Positions 14,084 through 23,233 of a stretch of 64,000 nucleotides of DNA are shown piece after piece. A program made the position numbers and the translations under genes. The notes below the pieces were generated by a model. It ran no database searches, was not told the origin of the DNA, and worked only from the letters and a program-made list of their open reading frames with translations. The first letter of the stretch is position 1. Every line of letters starts with the position of its first letter. This DNA comes from Enterobacter sp. RHBSTW-00175 (GTDB lineage: Bacteria > Pseudomonadota > Gammaproteobacteria > Enterobacterales > Enterobacteriaceae). The stretch is from assembly GCF_013927005.1 (NCBI RefSeq), contig NZ_CP055930.1:2418001-2482000 (forward strand). Reading direction: 5' to 3'.

Positions 14084-14953
14084 ATGGAGTGGAGTCTGAA
14101 GCAGAACAAGCTGCTGGCCTATCACCGCTTAATGCGTACTGATAAACCCATCGGCGCGTTGCTGCTGCTGTGGCCTACCCTGTGGGCGCTGTGGGTTGCG
14201 ACCCCCGGTTTGCCGCCACTGTGGATCCTGGCGGTGTTTGTCGCTGGAGTCTGGCTGATGCGTGCGGCAGGCTGCGTGGTAAACGACTACGCGGACCGTA
14301 AATTCGACGGCCACGTGAAACGTACCGCCAACCGCCCGCTACCAAGCGGTCAGGTCACGGAAAAAGAAGCGCGCACGCTGTTTATCGTGCTGGTGGTGCT
14401 CTCCTTTTTACTGGTGTTAACCCTCAACACCATGACCATCCTGCTTTCTGTCGCGGCACTGGCGCTGGCCTGGGTGTATCCGTTTATGAAGCGCTATACC
14501 CATCTGCCGCAGGTGGTGCTGGGTGCTGCGTTTGGCTGGTCGATTCCGATGGCGTTTGCGGCGGTCAGCGAAACCGTACCGCTCAGCTGTTGGCTGATGT
14601 TCCTGGCTAATATCCTGTGGGCCGTGGCGTACGATACCCAGTATGCAATGGTCGACCGCGACGATGACCTGAAAATTGGGATCAAATCGACGGCGATCCT
14701 GTTTGGCCGCCAGGACAAGCTGATTATCGGGATTTTGCAGGTAGCGGTACTGGCGCTGATGGTGGCGATTGGTCGCCTGAACGAGCTGAACTGGGAATTT
14801 TACTGGTCAGTGCTGATTGCCGGGATGCTGTTTGTATATCAGCAAAAGCTGATCGCGAAGCGCGAGCGTGAAGCCTGCTTTAAAGCGTTTCTGAACAATA
14901 ACTACGTGGGCCTGGTGCTGTTTTTAGGGCTGGCGATGAGTTATTTTTCATAA
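14084..14953 (+). CDS. ubiA: 4-hydroxybenzoate octaprenyltransferase UbiA
   Basis: 289 residues (E. coli 290). An integral membrane prenyltransferase that joins the octaprenyl chain to 4-hydroxybenzoate. Both Asp-rich motifs are present: [10 protein letters not shown] near residues 67-76 and DRDDDLKIG near residue 190. About nine hydrophobic helices are visible. It forms an operon with ubiC. The terminator that should follow the gene is split by an insertion sequence that begins 18 bases after the stop. Confidence 0.97.
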   Translation: MEWSLKQNKLLAYHRLMRTDKPIGALLLLWPTLWALWVATPGLPPLWILAVFVAGVWLMRAAGCVVNDYADRKFDGHVKRTANRPLPSGQVTEKEARTLFIVLVVLSFLLVLTLNTMTILLSVAALALAWVYPFMKRYTHLPQVVLGAAFGWSIPMAFAAVSETVPLSCWLMFLANILWAVAYDTQYAMVDRDDDLKIGIKSTAILFGRQDKLIIGILQVAVLALMVAIGRLNELNWEFYWSVLIAGMLFVYQQKLIAKREREACFKAFLNNNYVGLVLFLGLAMSYFS

Positions 14954-15022
14954 TAAAAAAGCAGCCAGATTGAAGTGAACCCCGAAAGTTGGACATCCAA
15001 CGATTAGGGGTTTTGCGTTTCA

Positions 15023-15538
15023 ATGGGCAGAAAAAAATACTCACCTGAATTCAAGCAGCAAGTCGTACTCCACTATCTGTTCAGCAGTGATGGTGCAAAG
15101 AAAACAGCGCGGTTGTTCGGCGTTGATCACGGAGCGGTCAGACGCTGGACTGAGCACTGGAAAGTGAATGGGATGGACAGTTTTACCATTCCTACCAGGG
15201 CTTACTCTGCCGAGTTTAAAGAGTCTGTCGTGCTCTGGATGCAGCAACACAACAAATCATCCCGGAAAGCTGCGGCGGAGTTTCGTATTGCAGCCGCTTG
15301 TACTGTCAGCAAATGGGAGCGTCTTTACCGTACTGGCGGTATCATTGCCCTACAGGATAAACCCAGAGGACGCCAGATGAAGTCAGGGAAGAACGAAACT
15401 TCAGATAAAGAACTTAATAATCCCCGTCCAGCGTTCCAGAACGCTGAGGAAGAACTTGAATACCTGCGTGTTGAGAATGCCTACCTAAAAAAGCTTCAGG
15501 CCTTGATTCGGGAAAAGCAGAAGACAAAGCAAAAATAA
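15023..15538 (+). CDS. IS150-type transposase OrfA
   Basis: 171 residues. Two helix-turn-helix repeats are seen (GRKKYSPEFKQQVVLHYL... and TRAYSAEFKESVVLWM...), as in the IS150 subgroup, followed by a leucine-zipper-like coiled coil (AEEELEYLRVENAYLKKLQALI). It binds the element ends. At 15487-15493 lies A6G, a -1 slippery site. Slipping there joins the orfB frame without any stop in between (reading KASGLDSGKAEDK...TELRRNHN), which would give the OrfAB fusion transposase. Confidence 0.9.
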   Translation: MGRKKYSPEFKQQVVLHYLFSSDGAKKTARLFGVDHGAVRRWTEHWKVNGMDSFTIPTRAYSAEFKESVVLWMQQHNKSSRKAAAEFRIAAACTVSKWERLYRTGGIIALQDKPRGRQMKSGKNETSDKELNNPRPAFQNAEEELEYLRVENAYLKKLQALIREKQKTKQK

Positions 15539-15546
15539 TTACCGAA

Positions 15547-16380
15547 TTGAGGCGAAACCATAACCTGAGAATGCTGCTTCATATAGCAGGATTACCTCGC
15601 AGCACGTACTACTGGCATGTCAAAGCAGATAGCCGTGGAGAGCGCTATGAGGGCGAACAGCAAAGAATAGCCGCACTGTTCCACTATCATAAAGGACGAT
15701 ATGGTTACCGGCGCATTACCCTGGCGTTGCGTAATGAAGGCTATGGCATTAATCATAAAACAGTACGGAAACTGATGCGCAAGATGGGGCTGGCCTCATG
15801 CCTGAGAAGCAAAAAGTATCAGTCATACAAAGGCACCTACGGTAAAGTAGCGCCAAATACCCTTGCACGTGATTTTAAGGCCAGCAGTCCAAACCAGAAA
15901 TGGGTCACGGATGTGACAGAGTTCAACGTAAAAGGGACAAAGCTGTATCTGTCACCAGTGCTTGATCTGTATAACAGCGAGATAATAGCCTGGAATATGA
16001 CGACGCATCCGGGAATGAATCTGGTCGAAAACATGCTCAGCAAAGCCGTCAAGAGGCTGAAACCGGGTGACAGACCGGTACTGCACTCTGATCAGGGTTG
16101 GCAGTATCAGATGGCACGGTATCAGGAGAAACTTAAAGCTAAAGGCATAGAACAAAGCATGTCGCGCAAAGGGAACTGTCTGGACAATGCAGTGATAGAA
16201 AATTTTTTTGGTCTGCTGAAAACAGAATGTTGGTACCACGAAGAGTTTGAAAATACAGACCATCTACGAAAAACGGTGGAAGAGTATATCCACTACTACA
16301 ACAACGAACGAATCAAGCTAAAACTAAACGGCCTGAGTCCGGTACAATACCGAACCCAGGCCATGTCAGCCGCCAGTTAA
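15547..16380 (+). CDS. IS150-type transposase OrfB (DDE integrase core)
   Basis: 277 residues counted from a TTG. In vivo it is probably made mainly as an OrfAB fusion by -1 frameshifting, since its frame is open upstream to the A6G site in orfA. It has an HTH_21-like region and then the retroviral integrase core. The DDE residues are visible as VTDVTEF, LHSDQGWQY and NAVIENFFGLLKTE with the usual spacing. It cuts and joins the element ends. Intact. Confidence 0.9.
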   Translation: MRRNHNLRMLLHIAGLPRSTYYWHVKADSRGERYEGEQQRIAALFHYHKGRYGYRRITLALRNEGYGINHKTVRKLMRKMGLASCLRSKKYQSYKGTYGKVAPNTLARDFKASSPNQKWVTDVTEFNVKGTKLYLSPVLDLYNSEIIAWNMTTHPGMNLVENMLSKAVKRLKPGDRPVLHSDQGWQYQMARYQEKLKAKGIEQSMSRKGNCLDNAVIENFFGLLKTECWYHEEFENTDHLRKTVEEYIHYYNNERIKLKLNGLSPVQYRTQAMSAAS

Positions 16381-16430
16381 GAACGTGTCCAATATATGGG
16401 GTTCACTTCAAGATGGCTGCTTTTTTATTT

Positions 16431-16466
16431 TCACCCTCTCCCTGTGGGAGAGGGCCGGGGTGAGGG
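16431..16466. repeat. Palindromic intergenic repeat (CCCTCTCC type), copy 1
   Basis: CCCTCTCCC paired with GGGAGAGGG, followed by GGGGTGAGGG. The same motif recurs at 56535-56570 and 60281-60316, always just past a gene end. Here it lies between the terminator and the plsB stop. Confidence 0.8.
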
Positions 16467-16485
16467 CATCAGGCCGCGATTAACA

Positions 16486-18906
16486 TCATTCGTCCTGCGT
16501 CGCGCTCTCAATCGTTAAACGCACATCAGACGTAATCAGATCAGCCAGCATCTGGTAAACCTTCAGCGTCTCTTCTGGCTCGGCATCGCCGGTATCACTG
16601 ATAAACCCTTCATCACGCAGCGTCAGCACTAAAGAGCTGAATACCGCTTTGTCGAAGAATTCTGGCGCGTTAATGCCGTGCAGTACCGACAGGCGCTGTG
16701 CCAGCGTGCGGCTCTCTTTCTCAAGCGTGCCGCGGTTGATGGATGGGTTAGCACTCAACAACCAGAACGTAATGGCATAGCGTTGCAGGGTTTCACGCGC
16801 GCCAGCCGCCAGCAGTTGCAGGGTGCGGGAGCGAGATGGGTTGATATGCAGCTCGTCATTATTGACGGTGATAAGCCCCTGACGACGCAGCTCTTCGGTC
16901 AATTTATCCAGCTCTGCCGCCAGCTCGGTTTTACTCCAGCGCAGGAACAGCTCGGCTTTCAACATCGGATACAGCGCGTCGACATGACGCAGCAGGTCCT
17001 GACGAGAAATACGACGATGCTGGGTAATAATGGCGGCCATCAGCGAAGGCAGCATCAGCATATGCGCGATGTTGTTACGATAGTAAGTCATCAGCACCGC
17101 CTGCTCGCGCGGCAGAATGATGATGTCGCCAATCGTATCTTTCTCAACTTCGAACTTATTCATCTGCAAGGCATGATCGATAAGCTCGCTGGCGGTTGCG
17201 GCAGGCGCCGTCGAGTCCACTGAGTACGGAACATTCCGCATAATGTCCAGATAGCAATCGAGCTGCTCGGTAAGCTGTTCACGGGTCAGTGAACGCTGAC
17301 GCGATGCCAGCAGCGCAGTACAGCACAGGTTCATGGCGTTGGCCGCACCTGCGTTGTTAATACGCACCATCAGCTCGGCGGCAATGCCGTTCACCGTTGG
17401 CGTCAGCCATGCAGGGCGTATCGCTTCGATAGGGTCGATAGACTCGCGCCATTCCGGGACATGGTGGTTAAGGTAGTTCATCAGCGGCATTGGCTCGCCG
17501 AAGTTCACGTAGCCCTGACCCAGATTACGCAGCTTGCTCAGACCACGCAGCATCTGTGGCAGGCTCTCTTTCTCTTTGGTCGCACCGCGCAGCTCTTTGG
17601 CGTACGTTCCCACTTCCATCACGTGCTCGTAACCGATGTAAATCGGCACCAGCGTAATTGGGCGGGTACCGCCGCGCAACATGGCCTGGATAGTCATCGA
17701 CAGCGTGCCGGTTTTCGGATCAAGCAGGCGGCCAGTACGGGAACGCCCACCTTCCACGAAATACTCAACGGAATAACCACGGCTGAACAGCTCGCCCAGA
17801 TATTCGCGGAATACGGTGGAATAGAGCTTGTTACCTTTGAAGGTACGACGAATAAAGAAGGCACCAAGGCGGCGGAAAATCGGCCCTGCTGGCCAGAAGT
17901 TCAGGTTAATACCGGCCGCGATGTGCGGTGGCACCAGACCCTGATGATAAAGCACGTAGGAAAGCAGCAGGTAGTCCATGTGGCTGCGGTGGCAGGGCAC
18001 ATAGACAATTTCGTGGCCGTCATGTGCCAGCTGGCGCACGCGCTCGGCGTTGTGGACGTTGATCCCCTGATAGAGGCGGTTCCACGTAAAGCTCAGAATA
18101 CGATCGGACAGGCGAATCATCTCGTAGGAGAAGTTCGCGGCGATCTCTTCCATCAATGCGATGGCGTTCTGCTGTGCTTTCTCATGCGAAATCTTCTTGC
18201 TGCGCGCTTCGTCTTCCACGGCGCGGGCAATGGCTTTAGACGCCAGCAATTTATTGAACAGGTCCTGACGCGCCGGGAGGCGCGGCCCTACGGCTGCAAG
18301 ACGCTGGCGCGCAAAGTGCATACGTGCCACGCGAGCCAGTTTTTGCGCGATGATTTTATCCGTACCGTGTTCATCTGCCATACGGCGCAGCGACACAGAA
18401 GGAGAGAAACGCACGAAGCTATCGCGACCAAGCCAGGACACCGCGAAGAATTTCTGGATACCGTTGAGCATCCGCAGCGGTGGGTTTTCTTCCCCTTTTT
18501 CGCGACCTGGGCGACGACCAAACATCACCGATACCGGCACCATCTGCACATCCAAATCAGGATTGCTGCGGTGTAGATCGAGGTAGTCGTGGAACAGCTT
18601 GATGGACTCTTCTTTTGGCGTGTAATAGGTAAACACACGCGGCCCGCCGTGAATGAACACGTAGCGCGGCAGCAGAGTACCGTCGATCTCCAGTGGTTCA
18701 AGCGGATCGGGTAAATCATGCGCCAGACACTGGGCGCGGAGCGTGAGCAAGTCTGCCTTCGAGTTGTAAGGCAAAACATACATAATAGGGCGAGAGGTAT
18801 CGAGCCCTAATTCCAGCGCGGGTTCTGCTGGGATAGACTTGCTTTTTACCAGAACGGTTAATGGTAAATTAAGTAATTTGTAGTAAATTCGTGGCCAGCC
18901 GGACAT
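16486..18906 (-). CDS. plsB: Glycerol-3-phosphate acyltransferase PlsB
   Basis: 806 residues from ATG 18906 ([12 protein letters not shown]), the E. coli start. The frame runs on upstream to 18969, but that part is not conserved. PlsB is an inner-membrane-associated enzyme that acylates sn-glycerol-3-phosphate at position 1, the first step of phospholipid synthesis. The acyltransferase motifs are present: the HX4D box CHRSHMD near residue 305, the GAFFIRR block, the [10 protein letters not shown] block and the PIYIGYE block. Divergent from dgkA. Confidence 0.97.
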   Translation of the reverse strand: MSGWPRIYYKLLNLPLTVLVKSKSIPAEPALELGLDTSRPIMYVLPYNSKADLLTLRAQCLAHDLPDPLEPLEIDGTLLPRYVFIHGGPRVFTYYTPKEESIKLFHDYLDLHRSNPDLDVQMVPVSVMFGRRPGREKGEENPPLRMLNGIQKFFAVSWLGRDSFVRFSPSVSLRRMADEHGTDKIIAQKLARVARMHFARQRLAAVGPRLPARQDLFNKLLASKAIARAVEDEARSKKISHEKAQQNAIALMEEIAANFSYEMIRLSDRILSFTWNRLYQGINVHNAERVRQLAHDGHEIVYVPCHRSHMDYLLLSYVLYHQGLVPPHIAAGINLNFWPAGPIFRRLGAFFIRRTFKGNKLYSTVFREYLGELFSRGYSVEYFVEGGRSRTGRLLDPKTGTLSMTIQAMLRGGTRPITLVPIYIGYEHVMEVGTYAKELRGATKEKESLPQMLRGLSKLRNLGQGYVNFGEPMPLMNYLNHHVPEWRESIDPIEAIRPAWLTPTVNGIAAELMVRINNAGAANAMNLCCTALLASRQRSLTREQLTEQLDCYLDIMRNVPYSVDSTAPAATASELIDHALQMNKFEVEKDTIGDIIILPREQAVLMTYYRNNIAHMLMLPSLMAAIITQHRRISRQDLLRHVDALYPMLKAELFLRWSKTELAAELDKLTEELRRQGLITVNNDELHINPSRSRTLQLLAAGARETLQRYAITFWLLSANPSINRGTLEKESRTLAQRLSVLHGINAPEFFDKAVFSSLVLTLRDEGFISDTGDAEPEETLKVYQMLADLITSDVRLTIESATQDE

Positions 18907-19059
18907 AAACGATGTAAAGCCTCTGGTTAATAATGCAATTGCGGCGCAAGGATAACAGAAAGCGCGCAAAATTTCTGTTGTTACCCGTCATACTTCAGGC
19001 GGCAGTAAACGCACTGCGTCTATAGTTACTGACGCTATTTCTAATAAAAGGTTCTTTTA

Positions 19060-19428
19060 ATGGCCAATAATACCACTGGGTTAACCCGAATCATCAAAGC
19101 TGCCGGCTATTCATGGAAAGGTTTCCGTGCCGCGTGGATCAATGAAGCCGCTTTTCGTCAGGAAGGCGTTGCCGCAATCGTTGCGGTAATCATTGCCTGT
19201 TTCCTTGATGTTGATGCCATAACGCGCGTTCTTCTTATTGGTTCTGTGCTTCTGGTGATGATAGTGGAAATTCTCAATAGCGCTATTGAGGCGGTAGTTG
19301 ATCGTATTGGCTCTGATTTCCATGAGCTCTCTGGTCGTGCAAAAGATATGGGGTCTGCCGCCGTGTTGCTGGCGATTATCACTGCGGTTATCACCTGGGT
19401 CACGCTGCTTTGGTCGCATTTCCGATGA
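19060..19428 (+). CDS. dgkA: Diacylglycerol kinase DgkA
   Basis: 122 residues, the normal length. A trimeric inner-membrane enzyme that phosphorylates diacylglycerol arising from membrane-derived oligosaccharide synthesis. Three transmembrane helices are visible. The active-site segment EILNSAIEAVVDRI (about residues 69-82) carries the catalytic Glu and Asn residues. It lies between plsB and lexA as in E. coli. Confidence 0.97.
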   Translation: MANNTTGLTRIIKAAGYSWKGFRAAWINEAAFRQEGVAAIVAVIIACFLDVDAITRVLLIGSVLLVMIVEILNSAIEAVVDRIGSDFHELSGRAKDMGSAAVLLAIITAVITWVTLLWSHFR

Positions 19429-19491
19429 GCCTCGAGGAATAATTAAGTCCCTGGTTTTTTGTGCAGTTTTTGGTTCCAAAATCACCTTTGA

Positions 19492-19528
19492 CTGTATATA
19501 CTCACAGCATAACTGTATATACACCCAG
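19492..19528 (+). promoter_or_regulatory. Two LexA boxes in the lexA promoter
   Basis: CTGTATATACTCACAG (19492-19507) and CTGTATATACACCCAG (19513-19528), 21 bases apart, both fit CTGT-N8-ACAG or its close variant. They match the E. coli lexA double operator. They control lexA-dinF by SOS autoregulation. Confidence 0.95.
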
Positions 19529-19536
19529 GGGGCGGA

Positions 19537-20145
19537 ATGAAAGCGTTAACGACCAGGCAGCAAGAGGTGTTTGATCTCATCCGGGATCATATCGGCCAGA
19601 CAGGAATGCCACCTACGCGTGCGGAAATCGCGCAGCGTCTGGGTTTCCGTTCTCCAAATGCTGCCGAGGAACACCTTAAAGCGCTGGCGCGTAAAGGCGT
19701 GATTGAGATTGTTTCTGGCGCTTCACGCGGCATCCGTCTGCTGGTAGAAGAAGAGACGGGCATTCCGCTGGTTGGCCGTGTCGCGGCAGGTGAACCTTTG
19801 CTCGCACAACAGCATATTGAAGGTCACTATCAGGTCGATCCTGGCATGTTCAAACCGAGTGCAGATTTCCTGCTGCGCGTTAGCGGCATGTCCATGAAAG
19901 ATATCGGTATTCTCGATGGCGATCTGCTGGCGGTTCATAAGACTCAGGATGTGCGCAACGGCCAGGTGGTGGTGGCGCGTATTGATGACGAAGTTACCGT
20001 TAAGCGCCTGAAAAAACAGGGAAATACTGTGCAACTGCTGCCGGAAAACAGCGAATTCTCCCCAATCGTGGTGGATCTTCGCGAACATAACTTCTCCATT
20101 GAAGGTCTGGCGGTTGGCGTCATCCGCAACGGAGAATGGCTGTAA
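19537..20145 (+). CDS. lexA: SOS repressor LexA
   Basis: 202 residues, as in E. coli. The N-terminal winged HTH binds SOS boxes. The self-cleavage site Ala84-Gly85 (RVAAGEP) and the Ser119/Lys156 dyad (VSGMSM, TVKRL) are present. RecA filaments trigger cleavage and derepress the regulon, which includes uvrA/ssb further along this window. The GGGGGC-GGA leader just before the ATG overlaps the second operator. dinF follows after 63 bases. Confidence 0.98.
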   Translation: MKALTTRQQEVFDLIRDHIGQTGMPPTRAEIAQRLGFRSPNAAEEHLKALARKGVIEIVSGASRGIRLLVEEETGIPLVGRVAAGEPLLAQQHIEGHYQVDPGMFKPSADFLLRVSGMSMKDIGILDGDLLAVHKTQDVRNGQVVVARIDDEVTVKRLKKQGNTVQLLPENSEFSPIVVDLREHNFSIEGLAVGVIRNGEWL

Positions 20146-20208
20146 TCTCCCCCTGACAGGCTACGGAGCCTCCGTAGCCTGATTCATTTCCCACTCCCGG
20201 TATTTTTC

Positions 20209-21546
20209 ATGTCACTGCTGACTGCTTCCGATAAGGCATTGTGGCGTCTTGCACTGCCGATGATTTTTTCCAATATCACCGTTCCGCTGTTGGGGCTGGT
20301 CGATACGGCGGTTATTGGTCATCTGGATTCACCGGTGTATCTGGGTGGCGTGGCGATTGGCGCAACGGCAACCAGCTTCCTCTTTATGCTGCTGCTTTTT
20401 TTACGCATGAGCACCACCGGGTTAACGGCACAGGCGTTTGGCGCAAAAGATCCCCTGCGTCTGGCGCGTGCGCTGGTACAGCCGTTAATTCTGGCGCTGG
20501 GTGCGGGTGTACTTATCGTTCTGCTGCGTACACCACTGATTGAGCTGGCATTACACATTGTAGGTGGCAGTGAAGCGGTGCTGGAGCAGGCACGGCTTTT
20601 CCTTGATATTCGCTGGCTAAGCGCACCGGCATCTCTGGCGAATCTGGTTCTGCTGGGCTGGTTGCTGGGCGTTCAGTATGCCCGTGCTCCCGTTATCCTG
20701 CTGGTTGTCGGGAACGTCCTGAACATAGTGCTCGACCTCTGGCTGGTTATGGGGTTGCACATGAATGTGCAGGGCGCGGCGCTGGCAACGGCTATTGCCG
20801 AGTACGGCACGCTGATTATCGGGTTGTGGATGGTCTGGCGTGTTCTGGTTATGCGGGGCATAACACCTGCACTGCTGAAGGCTGCCTGGCGCGGCAATAT
20901 CCGCAAGCTGCTGGCGCTTAACCGCGACATCATGCTGCGCTCGCTTTTGCTGCAACTGTGCTTTGGCACTCTGACGGTCTTTGGCGCGCGGCTTGGCCCG
21001 GAAATCGTTGCTGTCAACGCGGTGTTAATGACGCTGCTGACCTTTACCGCCTATGCCCTCGACGGCTTTGCCTACGCGGTAGAAGCCCATTCCGGGCAAG
21101 CGTATGGCGCGCGCGAAAGCGGGCAATTACATGATGTCTGGCGTGCTGCATGTCGTCAGGCTGGACTGGTGGCGCTGGCATTTGCACTCATCTACGCCTG
21201 CTTTGGTGAGTATATTGTTGCGCTGCTCACGTCATTACCTGCACTGCGTGAGCTGGCAAGCCACTACATCATCTGGCAGGTGATCTTACCGGTTGTGGGC
21301 GTCTGGTGTTATTTACTCGACGGGATGTTCATTGGCGCAACGCGTGGCGCGGAAATGCGTAACAGCATGGCGGTCGCGGTGGGTGGGTTTGGTTTAACGC
21401 TGCTCACGGTGCCGTATCTGGGGAATCATGGGTTATGGCTGGCCCTCGCGGTCTTTCTTCTTCTTCGTGGCCTCTCGCTGGCGTTTATCTGGCGTCGTCA
21501 CTGGAAAAATAATACCTGGCTTTCATCTCGTCACGACATCTCCTGA
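20209..21546 (+). CDS. dinF: MATE-family efflux protein DinF
   Basis: 445 residues with about twelve hydrophobic helices, closely similar to E. coli DinF through its whole length from SDKALWRLALPM. MATE proteins export cationic drugs or metabolites using H+ or Na+. E. coli DinF has been linked to oxidative stress and bile salt tolerance. It is co-transcribed with lexA and therefore SOS-inducible. The start at ATG 20209 is taken from homology; a hairpin around 20150-20180 lies before it. Confidence 0.94.
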   Translation: MSLLTASDKALWRLALPMIFSNITVPLLGLVDTAVIGHLDSPVYLGGVAIGATATSFLFMLLLFLRMSTTGLTAQAFGAKDPLRLARALVQPLILALGAGVLIVLLRTPLIELALHIVGGSEAVLEQARLFLDIRWLSAPASLANLVLLGWLLGVQYARAPVILLVVGNVLNIVLDLWLVMGLHMNVQGAALATAIAEYGTLIIGLWMVWRVLVMRGITPALLKAAWRGNIRKLLALNRDIMLRSLLLQLCFGTLTVFGARLGPEIVAVNAVLMTLLTFTAYALDGFAYAVEAHSGQAYGARESGQLHDVWRAACRQAGLVALAFALIYACFGEYIVALLTSLPALRELASHYIIWQVILPVVGVWCYLLDGMFIGATRGAEMRNSMAVAVGGFGLTLLTVPYLGNHGLWLALAVFLLLRGLSLAFIWRRHWKNNTWLSSRHDIS

Positions 21547-21666
21547 TGGTAAAAGATTCTGAATAAATTCCTGAGTGCCAGATGCTCAACTAAAATTGTT
21601 ATCACGTCCAGCATGAAATGAAGGTTTTGGGCGGCCCTTTCACTCTTTAACGATGAGGACCTGATG

Positions 21667-21876
21667 ATGAATAAAGACGAAATCAGCGGCAACTGGAAAC
21701 AGTTCAAAGGTAAAGCGAAAGAGCAATGGGGTAAGCTGACAGATGACGATATGACGGTCATCGAAGGAAAGCGCGATCAGCTTGTCGGTAAAATTCAGGA
21801 ACGCTATGGCTACGCCAAAGATCAGGCGGAGAAAGAAGTCGGCGACTGGGAAAAGCGTAACGACTATCGCTGGTAG
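21667..21876 (+). CDS. yjbJ: CsbD-family stress protein YjbJ
   Basis: 69 residues from the second of two adjacent ATG codons (21664 and 21667), giving the E. coli length and N terminus MNKDEI. A small, charged CsbD-like protein (pattern GNWKQFKGKAKEQWGKLTDD), abundant in stationary phase and under osmotic stress in E. coli; function unknown. It is monocistronic, with a strong terminator after it, and converges on zur. Confidence 0.93.
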   Translation: MNKDEISGNWKQFKGKAKEQWGKLTDDDMTVIEGKRDQLVGKIQERYGYAKDQAEKEVGDWEKRNDYRW

Positions 21877-21911
21877 ACCGGTAATACCCGCAAGTACAAG
21901 GATGTACACCC

Positions 21912-21945
21912 TGAGGGCGGCCCTGAGCCGCCTTATCTTTTGCCG
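21912..21945 (+). terminator. Terminator of yjbJ
   Basis: GGCGGCCCTGAGCCGCC stem followed by TTATCTTTT, just before the convergent zur stop. Confidence 0.8.
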
Positions 21946-22458
21946 TTAGCGCGGTTTTTTCTTTACCAGAATGGAGTGGTCATGCTGGCACGCATCCTGA
22001 TGGCTGCATGATTCGACTTCCACGCACGCAGAGCATAATCCGTGTGCTTCAATCACATTATGGCGCAGGGCGAAGCCCATTTTGGCTGCCAGCGTATGCA
22101 TAATGTCTTCAACACCTTCTGCACACTCTTCTTTCACCACGCCGCAGCGGTCGCAGATAAACATGGCCGAGGTGTGGGTAGGCTGATCAAATAAATGGCA
22201 CAGCACATAGCTGTTTGTTGATTCGACCTTGTGCACAAAGCCCTGCTCCAGCAGGAAATCCAGCGCGCGATAGACGGTAGGCGGCTTGGCCTGCGGCTCG
22301 CTTGCGCGCAGCAGGTCGAGTAAATCATACGCACTGATGGCGCCCTGTTGCAGGCTCATCAGACGCAATACTTCAAGGCGCTGTGGGGTCAGGCGCACAT
22401 TGCGTTGCGCACAGAGCTTTTCAGCTTGCGCCAGCAGCTCTTTTGTGGACTTATCCAT
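21946..22458 (-). CDS. zur: Zinc uptake regulator Zur
   Basis: 170 residues (E. coli 171), Fur superfamily. The N-terminal winged helix (NVRLTPQRLEVLRLM) precedes the dimer domain with the structural zinc cysteines CDRCGVVKEEC and CSACVEVESC. A His-rich tail (HQDACQHDHS) follows. With zinc it represses znuABC and alternative ribosomal-protein genes. It is divergent from the cupin gene; I saw no clear Zur box in the 116-base gap. Confidence 0.96.
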   Translation of the reverse strand: MDKSTKELLAQAEKLCAQRNVRLTPQRLEVLRLMSLQQGAISAYDLLDLLRASEPQAKPPTVYRALDFLLEQGFVHKVESTNSYVLCHLFDQPTHTSAMFICDRCGVVKEECAEGVEDIMHTLAAKMGFALRHNVIEAHGLCSACVEVESCSHQDACQHDHSILVKKKPR

Positions 22459-22574
22459 TTAGCACCTCGGCTGTATATGGGATGGAAAACCCTCACTTTA
22501 TCATGTTCTGTTAAAAACACCGAGAACCGCCAGGTGTGCTATACCTGAGGCATTGAAATTCGGGGAAACACCTA

Positions 22575-23063
22575 ATGAAAAGACCTGACTGTATTCGACA
22601 CTGGCGCGATGTGGAAGGCGCGGATGATTCTACTTATCCCGACAGCACTGAGCGTTTTTCCATTGGCGCACCACTGGCCCGTAAACTTGGCCTGGGGCGA
22701 ATTGGTATTCATCACGAACGCCTGCCGCCAGGGCGGCGTACGTCTTATCCCCATGCGGAAAGTGACGAAGAGGAGTTTATCTATGTACTGGAAGGCTATC
22801 CGGAAGCCTGGATAAATGGCTATCTGTGGAAGCTGGAGCCGGGTGATAGCGTGGGGTTTCCGGCCGGAACCGGGGTATGCCATACCTTTATCAACAATAC
22901 GGATGAAGAGGTCCGGCTGCTGGTCGTTGGCGAGGCCAACAAAAAGCACAACCGCATCTATTATCCACTGAATCCGGTTTATGCCGCCACGCGTGAAGAC
23001 CGGTGGGTAGACCATCCGCCGCAGTTTTTTGGCCCGCACGATGGAAAACCTGGGCGAAAATAA
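22575..23063 (+). CDS. Cupin-domain protein of unknown function
   Basis: 162 residues. The single cupin barrel spans about residues 45-125, with motif 1-like HHERLPPGRRTSYPHAESDEE and motif 2-like GDSVGFPAGTGVCHTFIN. Histidines and glutamates at metal-binding positions are present, so a metal-dependent activity or sugar-binding role is possible. The substrate cannot be read from the sequence. It has no E. coli K-12 counterpart at this locus. It stands alone, divergent from zur. The start is ATG 22575 after GGGGAAACACCTA. Confidence 0.75.
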   Translation: MKRPDCIRHWRDVEGADDSTYPDSTERFSIGAPLARKLGLGRIGIHHERLPPGRRTSYPHAESDEEEFIYVLEGYPEAWINGYLWKLEPGDSVGFPAGTGVCHTFINNTDEEVRLLVVGEANKKHNRIYYPLNPVYAATREDRWVDHPPQFFGPHDGKPGRK

Positions 23064-23233
23064 TATCCTCTTCTATAAATATTGAAGGCCGTCACAAAAT
23101 ACAACAGGCCCGGTGGTGATTTAACTTAGGGAAATAGCGGGTCTTTTTGTACTTATTCACAGCAATAGTTCGTTCCTGTTTGGGTGATAACAGACAGGGG
23201 TTATTTCATAACAGACTATAAGACGAGCATACT
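23064..23233 (+). promoter_or_regulatory. Leader of the TraF-like gene
   Basis: 170 AT-rich bases with no gene. It ends in a GTG start preceded by only a weak ribosome binding site (AGACGAGCAT). No operator was recognised. Confidence 0.35.

Larger units (their letters stand above)
14971..16410 (+). mobile_element. IS3-family insertion sequence, IS150 type, complete
   Basis: 1440 bp. The termini TGAAGTGAACCCC...TTGGACA and TGTCCAA...GGGGTTCACTTCA are imperfect inverted repeats of about 25 bp. Flanking AGAT repeats (14967-14970, 16411-16414) are the target duplication. It carries orfA and orfB in overlapping phases with a frameshift signal, the hallmark of IS3 elements. Both frames are intact, so it may still be active. 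The exact ISfinder name was not determined. Confidence 0.93.
14955..16430. terminator. Bidirectional ubiA/plsB terminator split by an insertion sequence
   Basis: The left half (AATAAAAAAGCAGCC then AGAT, to 14970) and the right half (AGAT then GGCTGCTTTTTTATT, from 16411) flank the element. Joined with one AGAT they form AAAAAAGCAGCC-AGAT-GGCTGCTTTTTT, a perfect bidirectional terminator. The element sits in the tetraloop, and the loop itself became the 4-bp target duplication. Confidence 0.9.

Noticed and set aside
17461..18576. 371-codon plus-strand frame opposite plsB
   Set aside because: Antisense shadow of a well-conserved essential gene.
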